Notes under the pieces: generated by a model | The model's input: the letters and a program-made list of their open reading frames with translations, nothing else | What the model was told of the DNA's origin: nothing | Database searches by the model: none | From: an uncultured Pelagibacteraceae bacterium | GTDB taxonomy: Bacteria; Pseudomonadota; Alphaproteobacteria; Pelagibacterales; Pelagibacteraceae | Direction of reading: 5' to 3' | Assembly: GCA_902564245.1 (NCBI GenBank) | Contig: CACFAF010000007.1 | Coordinates: 1 to 46,210 of the forward strand | Length of the DNA: 46,210 nucleotides | Position numbers and translations under genes: made by a program | Shown: piece after piece, positions 35,014-43,927 of the stretch | Layout of the letters: each line of letters starts with the position of its first letter | How positions within the stretch are numbered: the stretch's first letter is position 1

Positions 35014-36543
35014 ATGAACCTTATTAAGTCAACAGGTACATTTAGTTTTTTTACAATAATTAGCAGACTCTTAGGCTATTTAAGAGATATATTAATTGCA
35101 ATCTTTCTAGGAACTGGTCCTTTAGCAGACGTTTTTTTTGTTGCTTTTAGAATTCCAAATACTTTTAGAAGACTTTTTTCAGAAGGAACTTTTAATGCCG
35201 CATTTGTACCTAGTTATGCTTCTGAAATTGCTAAGGGTAAAGAGCAGTCAGATAAATTTGCAAATGATATTTTTAATTTATTAATTCTTGGATTGCTTTT
35301 TTTCACTCTTATTATTGAGATGTTAATGCCTTTATTTATTTATTTAATAGCTCCAGGTTTTGAGGGAGAAAGCAAAAAAATGGAACTAGCAATAATTTTA
35401 ACAAGAATTACTTTTCCTTTTTTATTTTTTATAAGTTTATCATCCTTTTTTTCAGCAATTTTAAATTCTCATAATAGATTTGCAGTAGCATCAGCTGCAC
35501 CAATTATTTTAAATATACTTTTAATAGGTGTTTTATTTTTTGGAAAGGTTTTAGATGATGAATTAGTTTATTACTTATCTTATGCTGTAACTATTTCTGG
35601 GATTATTCAATTTATATTTTTATATTTTTTTGTAAAAAAATTTTATTCTCCATCTTTTACATTTAAAATTTCAATTAATGATAAAGTAAGAAATTTTTTT
35701 AAAAAATTATTACCAAGTATATTTTCTTCAGGTGTTACTCAGATTAATATTTTAGTAGGGACAATTATTGCTTCTTTTCAGGCTAGTGCTGTTTCTTACC
35801 TTTATTATGCTGATAGAATTTACCAGATAAATTTAGCAATAGCAGGTGTAGCAATTGGTACAGTAATTTTACCACAGCTTTCAAGATATATTAGTGAAAA
35901 AGATAATGATAAAATATTAATTATACAAAATAAAGCTTTAGAGCTAAGTCTGTTTTTAAGTATTCCAGCTACTATTGCTTTACTCATTGCTTCCGAAGAA
36001 ATAATTTCAGCTCTATTTGGTTATGGTTCATTTGATGAAATAGGCGTTAAAAATTCTGCGAAAGCTTTATTTTATTTTAGTATAGGACTTCCAGCATTTT
36101 CATTGATAAAAGTTTTTTCCAGTTTTTTCTTTGCAAGAAATAATACCAAATTACCATTTTACATTTCTTCTATATCAATTTTATTAAATATTGGAATTAG
36201 CGTTTATTATTTTAACAGTTTAGGTTTTATAATTATTCCAATTGCAACTACAATATCTTCTTGGTTCAATTGTGTTTTACTTTTTATCTTTTTAAAGAAA
36301 GAAAATTTTTTTGAATTTAATTTAGTATTTTTTAATCGATTTTTAAGAATATCAATATCAGCAATTTTAATGGGGTTATTCTTTAATTATCTAATAATTT
36401 TTTTTCAAGATAATTTAACTCATGATCAAGATTTTAAATCTATTTATGTAGTTGGAATAGTATTATTAGGACTAATTTTCTATTTGTTAATTGCAATTTT
36501 GATCAAAGCTTTCAAAATAAGTGATATTAATTTAAAGTATTAA
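35014..36543 (+). CDS. murJ: Lipid II flippase MurJ (MviN)
   Basis: A 509-aa polytopic membrane protein with about 13-14 hydrophobic helices. It flips lipid II across the inner membrane for peptidoglycan synthesis. Family signatures are SRLLGYLRDILIAIFLGTGPLADVFFVAFRIPN (quoted in part: LGYLRDILIA), FRRLFSEGTFNAAFVP, and ASAVSYLYYADRIYQI with the conserved YYADR segment. GTVILPQLS and ALFGYGSFD follow. In many alphaproteobacteria murJ is followed by trpS, and that is the case here with a three-base gap, so they are probably cotranscribed. Normal length. Confidence 0.95.
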   Translation: MNLIKSTGTFSFFTIISRLLGYLRDILIAIFLGTGPLADVFFVAFRIPNTFRRLFSEGTFNAAFVPSYASEIAKGKEQSDKFANDIFNLLILGLLFFTLIIEMLMPLFIYLIAPGFEGESKKMELAIILTRITFPFLFFISLSSFFSAILNSHNRFAVASAAPIILNILLIGVLFFGKVLDDELVYYLSYAVTISGIIQFIFLYFFVKKFYSPSFTFKISINDKVRNFFKKLLPSIFSSGVTQINILVGTIIASFQASAVSYLYYADRIYQINLAIAGVAIGTVILPQLSRYISEKDNDKILIIQNKALELSLFLSIPATIALLIASEEIISALFGYGSFDEIGVKNSAKALFYFSIGLPAFSLIKVFSSFFFARNNTKLPFYISSISILLNIGISVYYFNSLGFIIIPIATTISSWFNCVLLFIFLKKENFFEFNLVFFNRFLRISISAILMGLFFNYLIIFFQDNLTHDQDFKSIYVVGIVLLGLIFYLLIAILIKAFKISDINLKY

Positions 36544-36546
36544 TAA

Positions 36547-37548
36547 ATGTATAAAAAAATTTTTTCTGGTGTACAGCCTTCTGGTAATCTTCATTTAGGG
36601 AACTATTTAGGAGCTATAAAAAATTTTGTTACTTTACAAAATGAACCAAAAACTGATTGTGTATTCTGCGTTGTAGACTTACACGCTATCACAGTTAAAC
36701 ATGATCCTGCTAAACTAAAAAATAATATAAGGGAAACTACGGCAACATTTATTGCTTGTGGAATTGATCCAAAAAAAAGTATTATTTTTAATCAATCTTC
36801 AGTTTCGGCTCACTCTGAAGGAGCATGGATCTTAAGTTGTGTGTCAAGAATGGGTTGGTTAAATCGAATGACTCAATTTAAAGAAAAAGCTGGTAAAGAT
36901 AAAGAGAAAGCAAGTATAGGACTATATTCATATCCCATTTTAATGGCAGCTGATATTTTACTTTATGATGCAACCCATGTTCCTGTAGGAAATGATCAGA
37001 AACAACACTTAGAACTATGTCGAGACATTGCACAAAAATTTAATAACGATTTTAAAGCTCCAGATTTTCTCAAAGTCCCTGAGCCATTGATACAAAAACA
37101 GTTTTCAAGGATAATGAGTCTCAAAGATGGACTAAAAAAAATGAGTAAATCTGATCCTTCAGATTTAAGTAGAATTAATTTAACTGATGATAAAGATGAA
37201 ATCATAAACAAAATTAAAAAAGCAAAAACTGATCCACTCAAAATGCCAGAAATAGAAGATACTTTAGAAAAAAGACCTGAAGTTGAAAATTTATTGGGAA
37301 TTTATTCAAGTTTGTTAAATCAAGATTTAGATAAATCAAAAAAAGAATTTAAAGGGAAAAATTTTTCAGAATTTAAAGACAGATTATCAGATTTGCTAAT
37401 TGAAAAAATTCTTCCAATTTCAAAAGAAATTAAGAGACTATTAAATGATAAAAAGCATTTAGATAATATTTTATTGGAAGGATCTGTAAAAGCAGAAACA
37501 ATTTCCTCCAAAAAAATTGCAAAAATTAAAGAATTAATGGGATTTTAG
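36547..37548 (+). CDS. trpS: Tryptophanyl-tRNA synthetase
   Basis: A 333-aa class I synthetase. The HIGH-like motif is [17 protein letters not shown] (residues about 7-23), and the KMSKS loop is [10 protein letters not shown] (about 199-208). [38 protein letters not shown] and [13 protein letters not shown] are the tryptophan- and ATP-site blocks. Complete and of normal size for the bacterial TrpRS family. It starts three bases after murJ and is followed by a 50-bp spacer before the Nfu gene. Confidence 0.97.
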   Translation: MYKKIFSGVQPSGNLHLGNYLGAIKNFVTLQNEPKTDCVFCVVDLHAITVKHDPAKLKNNIRETTATFIACGIDPKKSIIFNQSSVSAHSEGAWILSCVSRMGWLNRMTQFKEKAGKDKEKASIGLYSYPILMAADILLYDATHVPVGNDQKQHLELCRDIAQKFNNDFKAPDFLKVPEPLIQKQFSRIMSLKDGLKKMSKSDPSDLSRINLTDDKDEIINKIKKAKTDPLKMPEIEDTLEKRPEVENLLGIYSSLLNQDLDKSKKEFKGKNFSEFKDRLSDLLIEKILPISKEIKRLLNDKKHLDNILLEGSVKAETISSKKIAKIKELMGF

Positions 37549-37598
37549 TAAAATATTAATTTGTTTAAATTTTGGAAATTATCATTATATAAGATTAT

Positions 37599-38147
37599 AT
37601 GTACATCCAAACTGAAATAACACCAAATCCAAATTCTATTAAATTTATTCCAGGGAAAACTGTGTCTAGTTCTGGATCTTTTGAAATTACAAATAAAAAA
37701 GAAATCAATAATGAATTAGTAAGAAATATTCTTTCGGTTAATGGTGTCAAAGGAATTTTTTTAGGAGCTGACTTTCTTTCAGTAAATAAAGAGGACAAAA
37801 CAAATTGGGAAGATATAAAGCATATAATTATTTCATTTATAAATGATTATTATTCAACAGGAAAAGAGTTTGTAGTTAGTGGAGATATTAAGAATTTTAA
37901 TAATAATGATACTAATTTGATTGATATAGAAAAACAGATAATTAAAATCTTAGATACTAAAATAAGACCAGCAGTTGCAAGAGATGGTGGAGATATAAAA
38001 TTTCAAGGATTTAAAGATGGCATAGTTAAAGTTCAGTTACAAGGTAGCTGTTCAGGATGTCCAAGTTCAAAAATGACTTTAAAACAAGGTGTACAAAATC
38101 TATTGTGTCATTATATACCCGAGGTAAAAGAGGTTGAGGCGATTTAA
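37599..38147 (+). CDS. NifU/NfuA-type iron-sulfur cluster scaffold protein
   Basis: A 182-aa protein with two domains. Residues 1-85 are the Nfu N-terminal domain (MYIQTEITPNPNSIKFIPG). Residues about 105-182 are the NifU C-terminal domain with RPAVARDGGDIKFQGF and GSCSGCPSS, where the C-x2-C pair holds a 4Fe-4S cluster across a dimer. It delivers Fe-S clusters to client proteins; the alphaproteobacterial and mitochondrial NFU1 type has this layout. Candidate clients encoded here are MiaB and Nth. It is followed 11 bp later by the Bax-like gene. Confidence 0.93.
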   Translation: MYIQTEITPNPNSIKFIPGKTVSSSGSFEITNKKEINNELVRNILSVNGVKGIFLGADFLSVNKEDKTNWEDIKHIIISFINDYYSTGKEFVVSGDIKNFNNNDTNLIDIEKQIIKILDTKIRPAVARDGGDIKFQGFKDGIVKVQLQGSCSGCPSSKMTLKQGVQNLLCHYIPEVKEVEAI

Positions 38148-38158
38148 AAGAATATTAT

Positions 38159-39286
38159 ATGAATAAAAAAACATTAGATATTGATTACATAAAAAAAATC
38201 TTGTTAAAAAAAGGTTTAACTATAAAAAAAAATAAAAAAAATATTATAGATGGTAATTTTAAAAGTTTATATTTAACTGCATTATGTAGTATTTTTGTAA
38301 TTATATTTTTTTATACAATTCCTATATTTTTAGAATTTAAAGAAAATAGAAATATTGCTAAGCAAGAAATTACAAATACTTCAAAGACTAATTTTGAGAG
38401 AGTATTAAATGGAGAAAGTTTAGAAAAAACATCAGACGTTGATGAAGGTCTAAATATTAAAAATTTATTTGAAGATATATTTAAATTTGATGATTTACCA
38501 AGCGATACAGTTAGATTAAGTGCTGCGACCATAGAACAATTATTTAAGGATACAAACTATAACTTAAAGAATGTTAGAGAAACTAAGTTAGTTAAGCCTA
38601 TAGTGCTCTCACTTTTGCCTGAAGAAATGAAAAAAATTGAAAGTACAAAAAAAAGAAAAAGTTTATTTATTAAAATAATATTACCTCTAGTTCTTGAAGA
38701 AAATACAAGAATTAGATTAGATAGAAAAAAATTATTCAGTATTTTGAATAAAAATAAAAATTCTGATATTGAAAAAAAATGGTTAAATCAAAAATTTAAA
38801 GAATACGGAGTTCTTAATAAAGATTTATCAACATTAAAAGTAAGAATGGATATTGTTCCAGCTTCTTTAGCGATTGCGCAAGCGGCTAAAGAAACAGGAT
38901 GGGGTACTTCCCGTTTTGCAATAGAGGGAAATGCTTTATTTGGACAATGGACTTGGACTAATGAAGGTATTAAGCCAGCAGGGGCAGACAATGACGATAC
39001 ACACAAAGTTATGAAATTTAAAATCTTAAAATCTTCAGTTAGAGCCTATCAAAAAAATTTAAATACTCATTCGAGTTACAGAGAATTTAGAATGGCTAGA
39101 GCAGAATTAAGAGATAACAATGTTGATTTGGATAGTTTAATTCTTGCTAATTATTTAGATAAGTATGCTGAAACTGGTAAGGAGTATGTTAAGATTTTAA
39201 AAAAAATAATTGATCAAAATAACTTAAGAGATTTTGATGATGCAAAATTACAACCCTCAAGCATTAAATTAAAAAGTATTATCTAA
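38159..39286 (+). CDS. Bax-like membrane-anchored glucosaminidase-domain protein
   Basis: A 375-aa protein. A basic N-terminus leads to one transmembrane helix at about residues 36-56 (LCSIFVIIFFYTIPIFL). A charged linker and a helical region follow, then a C-terminal glucosaminidase (Bax/GH73-like) domain. The core VPASLAIAQAAKETGWGTSR carries the likely catalytic Glu, and EGNALFGQWTW is diagnostic of the Bax group. By family it should cut glycan strands of peptidoglycan in the periplasm; substrate is inferred. It ends in a four-base overlap with the convergent polysaccharide deacetylase, another potential wall enzyme. Confidence 0.85.
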   Translation: MNKKTLDIDYIKKILLKKGLTIKKNKKNIIDGNFKSLYLTALCSIFVIIFFYTIPIFLEFKENRNIAKQEITNTSKTNFERVLNGESLEKTSDVDEGLNIKNLFEDIFKFDDLPSDTVRLSAATIEQLFKDTNYNLKNVRETKLVKPIVLSLLPEEMKKIESTKKRKSLFIKIILPLVLEENTRIRLDRKKLFSILNKNKNSDIEKKWLNQKFKEYGVLNKDLSTLKVRMDIVPASLAIAQAAKETGWGTSRFAIEGNALFGQWTWTNEGIKPAGADNDDTHKVMKFKILKSSVRAYQKNLNTHSSYREFRMARAELRDNNVDLDSLILANYLDKYAETGKEYVKILKKIIDQNNLRDFDDAKLQPSSIKLKSII

Positions 39287-40341
39287 TTTATCTTAACTGA
39301 AAATTGAGTACCAAACCATCTCCAGGTTCCATTATCATTTAAAGAACAATTAATTCTTCCCCTACGAAACAAAAATTTATCTCTAAATTTTATTTTTAAA
39401 ATATTTTGCTTAATTGCAATATTTGATTTTTCCCACTTATTTCCTTCATCAGAAAAACAATTTATATTATTGATATTTTTTTGTTCTTTAAAAAATTCAA
39501 CTGAGAAGTTAGGTGGGTTTGTTGAACTATCTATATATTTTTCTTCTGGAATTAAATTTTTGTATTGTAATGGAAATAAATTTACCAAAAACTTGAATCT
39601 TTTCAAATCACCATATTTTTCATTTATAGGGAAACGAGCTAATTCATATTTGTCTTTATTTGCATCTATAACTCCCGAATGTTGTCCAAATGCAAAATCG
39701 AATTTTTCACTTATATATTTTTTTTGAGCTAAACTATATTCTCCAAATGGATATGAAAAATAAATTGGATTATACCCTAATTTTTCTTTAAATATTTCAA
39801 TTGATAAATCTATGTCCTTTTTAAATTTATCTAAGGTAAAATTTATCATGTATTCGTGGGAATGTGAATGATTACCAATATAAGCAAATTTTTCCTTTTC
39901 AATTTCTCTGATCTGTTCCCATGTCATATATCCATTTTTTCCAACAGGTTCAGTTGAAACAAATAATATAAATGGTATTTTATTTTTTTTTAGGTAAGGC
40001 CATGCATTCTTATAAAAAGAGCTGAATGCGTCATCTATTGTAAGTAATATTTTTTTTTCATTTTTTGGTTTAGAAAATTCATCTTTAAAGTTTAATGGAT
40101 TGTAAAAATTTAAACCTTTACTATTTATTATTTCAATTTGTTTTTTAAAAATATCTATCTTAACATTTGTACTAGGATATTTATTTTCGTTAAATCTATG
40201 ATACATTAATGCAAGGGTTCCCATATCATTATGGTATTGTTTAATATTGTTTTCTGCCGTAGAACTAGATGATAAAACAATTAATATAATGAAAAATTTA
40301 ATTATTGATGCAGCTTCAAAAAAAATTGTATTAACTCTCAT
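39283..40341 (-). CDS. Exported polysaccharide deacetylase (NodB-type)
   Basis: A 352-aa protein with a signal peptide (IIKFFIILIVLSSSSTA, cleavage before EN). The NodB fold begins at LALMYHRFNE. LLTIDDAFSSF supplies the two Asp residues in place of TFDDG, and IGNHSHSHEYM supplies the metal-binding His-x3-His. FSYPFGEYS is the next motif. A C-terminal beta-rich extension (about 245-352) is unassigned. It probably removes acetyl groups from a surface or wall glycan. No start downstream of the ATG at 40341 keeps the signal peptide, so its 5' end overlaps divergent tsaB by 53 bp. Confidence 0.83.
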   Translation of the reverse strand: MRVNTIFFEAASIIKFFIILIVLSSSSTAENNIKQYHNDMGTLALMYHRFNENKYPSTNVKIDIFKKQIEIINSKGLNFYNPLNFKDEFSKPKNEKKILLTIDDAFSSFYKNAWPYLKKNKIPFILFVSTEPVGKNGYMTWEQIREIEKEKFAYIGNHSHSHEYMINFTLDKFKKDIDLSIEIFKEKLGYNPIYFSYPFGEYSLAQKKYISEKFDFAFGQHSGVIDANKDKYELARFPINEKYGDLKRFKFLVNLFPLQYKNLIPEEKYIDSSTNPPNFSVEFFKEQKNINNINCFSDEGNKWEKSNIAIKQNILKIKFRDKFLFRRGRINCSLNDNGTWRWFGTQFSVKIN

Positions 40342-40675
40342 AACTAATATTGATATATATATCTGTACTCACAAAAATAGTAAAAGTAATTTTGAGAAAT
40401 TAATTGTTCTGATTAATAATTTTCTAGATAATAATAAAACTTCCATTAATGATATAGATATTATCTATGTAAATCGAGGGCCAGGCAGTTTTGCCGGAAT
40501 TAGAAACTCACTTTCTATTGTAAAAGGTTTGTTTTTAACTAAAAAAATTGACTATTATTGTTTTAGTTTTAAAGATTTTGGTAATTTTAAGGAATTTAAA
40601 TATAAGGATATACCAAATTTGTGCAATAAATTTAAAGTTAAAAAAAATTTGATTAAACCACTTTATTTGAGTTAG
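40289..40675 (+). CDS. tsaB: Shortened TsaB-like tRNA threonylcarbamoyladenosine biosynthesis protein
   Basis: From the ATG at 40289 the protein has 128 aa (an upstream start at 40247 would add 14 unrelated residues). MKNLIIDAASKKIVLTLI matches the TsaB N-terminal strand pair, and VNRGPGSFAGIRNSLSIVKGL equals the diagnostic GPGSFTGLR...AKGL block. The end, LIKPLYLS, resembles the normal C-terminus PLYLR. Family members are about 220-230 aa, so the second lobe is almost absent while both ends are kept. TsaB partners TsaD and TsaE in making t6A37 in tRNA. Its 5' end overlaps the divergent deacetylase gene; fur follows after eight bases. Confidence 0.82.
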   Translation: MKNLIIDAASKKIVLTLITNIDIYICTHKNSKSNFEKLIVLINNFLDNNKTSINDIDIIYVNRGPGSFAGIRNSLSIVKGLFLTKKIDYYCFSFKDFGNFKEFKYKDIPNLCNKFKVKKNLIKPLYLS

Positions 40676-40683
40676 AATAGACT

Positions 40684-41109
40684 ATGTCAGATTCTATTGA
40701 GAAAAAATGTTTAGCGAAGGGAGTTAAGCTTACTGATCAAAGAAAAGTTATCGCCAAGGTAATGTCAGATTCAAAGAAAATTTATGGTAAGTCAGATCAT
40801 CCTGACGTCGATGAGCTTTATAATAGAGCTAATAAAATTGATTCTAAAATTAGCATTGCAACTGTATATAGAACTGTAAAACTTTTTGAGGAAGCAGGTA
40901 TTATTGCAAAACATGATTTTAAGGGAGGAAAAGCACGGTACGAACAACTTAGTGAAAGTCATCACGATCATTTAATAGATATAAAATCAGGTGAGATTAT
41001 AGAATTCGTAGACGACGAAATAGAAAAACTTCAAAAAAAAGTAGCTGATAAATATGGATATGAATTAGTTGATCATAAACTAGAGTTATACGGTATTAAA
41101 AAAATCTAA
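40684..41109 (+). CDS. fur: Fur-family metal-responsive repressor
   Basis: A 141-aa regulator. The winged helix contains LTDQRKVIAKVM and ISIATVYRTVKLFEEAGII (about residues 57-75, recognition helix). The dimerisation domain has SESHHDHLIDIKSGEIIEF with the HHDH metal site, and a later His in LVDHKLELYG. The only cysteine is Cys9, so the structural C-x2-C zinc site of E. coli Fur is absent, as is common in alphaproteobacterial Fur/Mur. It could sense iron or manganese; Irr is less likely. It sits between tsaB and miaB, a standard alphaproteobacterial position. Confidence 0.93.
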   Translation: MSDSIEKKCLAKGVKLTDQRKVIAKVMSDSKKIYGKSDHPDVDELYNRANKIDSKISIATVYRTVKLFEEAGIIAKHDFKGGKARYEQLSESHHDHLIDIKSGEIIEFVDDEIEKLQKKVADKYGYELVDHKLELYGIKKI

Positions 41110-41113
41110 AATA

Positions 41114-42454
41114 ATGGATAAAAAAGTTTTTATTAAAACATTTGGTTGTCAAATGAATGTTTACGATTCAAATCGTATATTTGAGACAGTTAATAAGATT
41201 GGATATAATAAGACAGAAAAATATGAAGAAGCAGATTGTTATATATTAAATACTTGCCACATAAGAGATAAAGCTAAAGAAAAAGTATATCACGAAATTG
41301 GAAGATTAAAAAAATCTTTTAAATTTAAAAAAAAACCCATAGTCGTAGTAACAGGATGTGTTGCTCAAGCAGAGAATAAAGAAATGTTAAGTAGAGAACC
41401 TTATATAGATATTGTAATAGGACCTCAATCTTATCATAAAATAAATGAAATTATCAAAAGTTATGCTTATCAAAAAAAAAAAGAGGAAATTACAGACTTT
41501 GATACAATAGAAAAATTTAATTACTTAAGTAAGATTAAAAATAATAATAGTAATATTTCTTCATTTTTAACAATACAAGAGGGTTGTGATAAATTTTGTA
41601 GCTTTTGTGTTGTGCCTTATACGAGGGGACCAGAGTACTCAAGACCTTTTGAACAAATAATAAAAGAAGCAAAAGAATTAATTAAAAATGGTACGAAGGA
41701 AATAATTCTTTTGGGACAGAATGTTAATGCATATTATTATTTAGATAAAAAAAGAATTTTTAGACTATCAGATATAATTATGGAATTAGAAAAACTTTCT
41801 GATCTAAAAAGAATACGATATACAACCTCACATCCAAAAGACATGACAGAAGATCTAATAAACTGTTATAAAAATAGTAAAAAATTAATGACTCTTGTTC
41901 ATTTACCAGTTCAAACAGGATCAAATAATATTTTAAAATTAATGAATAGAAAACATAAAATTGAAGATTATTTTTCAATTTATAAAAAATTAAAAAAGAT
42001 TAACAAAAATATAAAATTTTCAAGTGATTTTATTGTTGGCTACCCAGGTGAAACTGATCAAGATTTTAATGACACTTTAAATCTAATAAATAATATTGAA
42101 TTTATAAATTCATATTCTTTTATATTCAGTTCTAGACCCGGGACTAAAGCAGCAAACTTGAAATTAATAGATGAAAAAGTTACAGGAGAAAGATTGAAAA
42201 TTATTCAAAGTAAACTCTTTGAGAGTCAAATTAAAAGAAATAAATCCTTAGAAGGTAAAGAAATTGAAGTTTTAGTTGAAAATCAAATGAAAGATCGATT
42301 TAAATTATTTGGAAGAACTAAATGTATGACTTCTGTTATATTTGAAGGTGAAAAAAAAAATATTGGAAATATTGTAAAAGTAAAAATAAATGGCAGTAAC
42401 CAAAATAGTTTATTTGGAAAAATTAAATTAAATCAAGATAAAAAAGTGGCATAA
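41114..42454 (+). CDS. miaB: tRNA-2-methylthio-N6-dimethylallyladenosine synthase MiaB
   Basis: A 446-aa radical-SAM methylthiotransferase acting at A37 of tRNAs reading codons that start with U. The N-terminal auxiliary-cluster cysteines are Cys12 (TFGCQMN), Cys48 (NTCHIRDKA) and a third in VVTGCVAQAE. The radical-SAM motif C-x3-C-x2-C is in EGCDKFCSFCVVPYTRG. ILLGQNVNAY, LVHLPVQTGSN and SSDFIVGYPGET are further family blocks. The C-terminal TRAM domain (VLVENQ... through GKIKL) completes it. It lies four bases after fur and two bases before ybeZ. Confidence 0.97.
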   Translation: MDKKVFIKTFGCQMNVYDSNRIFETVNKIGYNKTEKYEEADCYILNTCHIRDKAKEKVYHEIGRLKKSFKFKKKPIVVVTGCVAQAENKEMLSREPYIDIVIGPQSYHKINEIIKSYAYQKKKEEITDFDTIEKFNYLSKIKNNNSNISSFLTIQEGCDKFCSFCVVPYTRGPEYSRPFEQIIKEAKELIKNGTKEIILLGQNVNAYYYLDKKRIFRLSDIIMELEKLSDLKRIRYTTSHPKDMTEDLINCYKNSKKLMTLVHLPVQTGSNNILKLMNRKHKIEDYFSIYKKLKKINKNIKFSSDFIVGYPGETDQDFNDTLNLINNIEFINSYSFIFSSRPGTKAANLKLIDEKVTGERLKIIQSKLFESQIKRNKSLEGKEIEVLVENQMKDRFKLFGRTKCMTSVIFEGEKKNIGNIVKVKINGSNQNSLFGKIKLNQDKKVA

Positions 42455-42456
42455 AA

Positions 42457-43464
42457 TTGAGCAATTCAACATCTAAAAAATTTGATTTAAATTTAAAATT
42501 TGTATATTCAGAAAATAATTCTTTAAGTGTTATTTTTCACGATAATAATTTACTTATGGGTGTAGTTGGTGAATTTAATGAAAATTTGAAAGAATTAGAA
42601 AAATTATCTGGTGTAAATCTTTATTCGAGAGGAAATTCAATAATTATAAAATCGAACCCAAAAAAAAATGAACTTTTAAAAAACTCTATTTATTTCCTAG
42701 CAACACAATTTATAAATAATGGAAGTATTGAAAAAAAAGATATAATTTCATCTTTAGATAAATTTATGATTAATGAAAAAGTAAAAAAAACAAATCAAAA
42801 CATTTCAGATATAATCAAAACTCCAAAAAGGTCTGTAATTCCAAGATCAGAAAAACAAAAAAAATATGTTAGAGCTTTAAGAGAAAGTGATATAATAATT
42901 TCTGCTGGTCCAGCTGGAACTGGAAAAACTTTTTTAGCAGTTGCAGTAGCTCTTACAATGCTTTTAGAAAAAAAGATTGAAAGAATTATTCTTTCTAGAC
43001 CTGCAGTTGAAGCTGGTGAAAGGTTAGGATTTTTACCAGGAGATATGAAAGAAAAAGTAGATCCATATTTGAGACCATTATACGATTCATTATATGATCT
43101 TTTTGACTTTGAAAAAATCCAAAGAATGATTGAAATAGGAGATATAGAGATAGCACCATTAGCATTTATGCGAGGACGAACTTTAAAAAATTGTTTCGCA
43201 ATTTTAGATGAAGCACAAAATGCAACAGATACTCAAATAAAAATGTTTTTAACTCGTATTGGAGAAAATTCTAAAATAGTTATAAATGGTGATCCATCTC
43301 AAATTGATCTTCCTAATAAAATTTTTTCTGGTTTAAATAGATCAAAGAAATTATTGGGTCATTTAGAAGAAATTTCAGTAGTTGATTTTGATCATTCTGA
43401 TGTAGTTAGACATCCGTTAGTTTCAAAAATTGTAAAGGCCTATTCAGAAAAAAATAATGATTAG
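42457..43464 (+). CDS. ybeZ: PhoH-like ATPase YbeZ
   Basis: A 335-aa PhoH-family ATPase/RNA helicase-like protein that partners the YbeY nuclease. An N-terminal KH-like region is followed by RSEKQKKYVRAL and Walker A AGPAGTGKTFLAVAVA (about residues 152-167). RPAVEAGERLGFLPGDMKEK, the Walker B block CFAILDEAQNA, and ITRIG/NGDPSQIDLP follow. The start appears to be TTG at 42457, two bases after the miaB stop; no ATG lies near. Its end overlaps ybeY by eight bases, consistent with a functional pair. Confidence 0.94.
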   Translation: MSNSTSKKFDLNLKFVYSENNSLSVIFHDNNLLMGVVGEFNENLKELEKLSGVNLYSRGNSIIIKSNPKKNELLKNSIYFLATQFINNGSIEKKDIISSLDKFMINEKVKKTNQNISDIIKTPKRSVIPRSEKQKKYVRALRESDIIISAGPAGTGKTFLAVAVALTMLLEKKIERIILSRPAVEAGERLGFLPGDMKEKVDPYLRPLYDSLYDLFDFEKIQRMIEIGDIEIAPLAFMRGRTLKNCFAILDEAQNATDTQIKMFLTRIGENSKIVINGDPSQIDLPNKIFSGLNRSKKLLGHLEEISVVDFDHSDVVRHPLVSKIVKAYSEKNND

Positions 43465-43927
43465 TATAAATACTATTTCAGACAATAAACTCTGGAATAA
43501 AAAGATTATAAAATCTAATAATTTTTTTAATAAATTGATTAAAATTTTTCCTAAGCGTTATCAATTCAAAAAAAAAAAAGTTAATTTATCGGTTTTACTC
43601 TCTAATAATAGAAATATGAAAAAATTGAATAAAAAATTTAGAAATAAAAATAAATCTACCGATGTTTTATCTTTTCCTTTTGAAAAGAGACCTTTTTTAA
43701 AAAAAGAAATTTATTTAGGAGATATTATTATAAGTTATGAGTTTATGAATAGACCTAAGTTTTTGACAAATATTCAATTTAAAGAAAAGCTTATCAAAAC
43801 TTTTATTCATGGTTTTCTTCATTTAATGAATTATGATCATATTAAAATGAAAGATTTTCAAAAAATGCATAAAGAAGAAAAAAAAATTTATAATTTAATT
43901 AATAAAAATTTTGAAAAACTTGTATAA
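43457..43927 (+). CDS. ybeY: Endoribonuclease YbeY (16S rRNA maturation)
   Basis: A 156-aa zinc metallo-endoribonuclease needed for 16S rRNA 3'-end processing and ribosome quality control. The zinc motif H-x3-H-x5-H is complete in FIHGFLHLMNYDH. NKKFRNKNKSTDVLSFPF and YLGDIIISY are the other family signatures. The coding sequence holds an uninterrupted run of 12 A residues (43568-43579, four Lys codons) and stays in frame. It overlaps ybeZ at its start and lnt at its end (17 bases). The usual corC gene between ybeY and lnt is absent. Confidence 0.94.
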   Translation: MISINTISDNKLWNKKIIKSNNFFNKLIKIFPKRYQFKKKKVNLSVLLSNNRNMKKLNKKFRNKNKSTDVLSFPFEKRPFLKKEIYLGDIIISYEFMNRPKFLTNIQFKEKLIKTFIHGFLHLMNYDHIKMKDFQKMHKEEKKIYNLINKNFEKLV

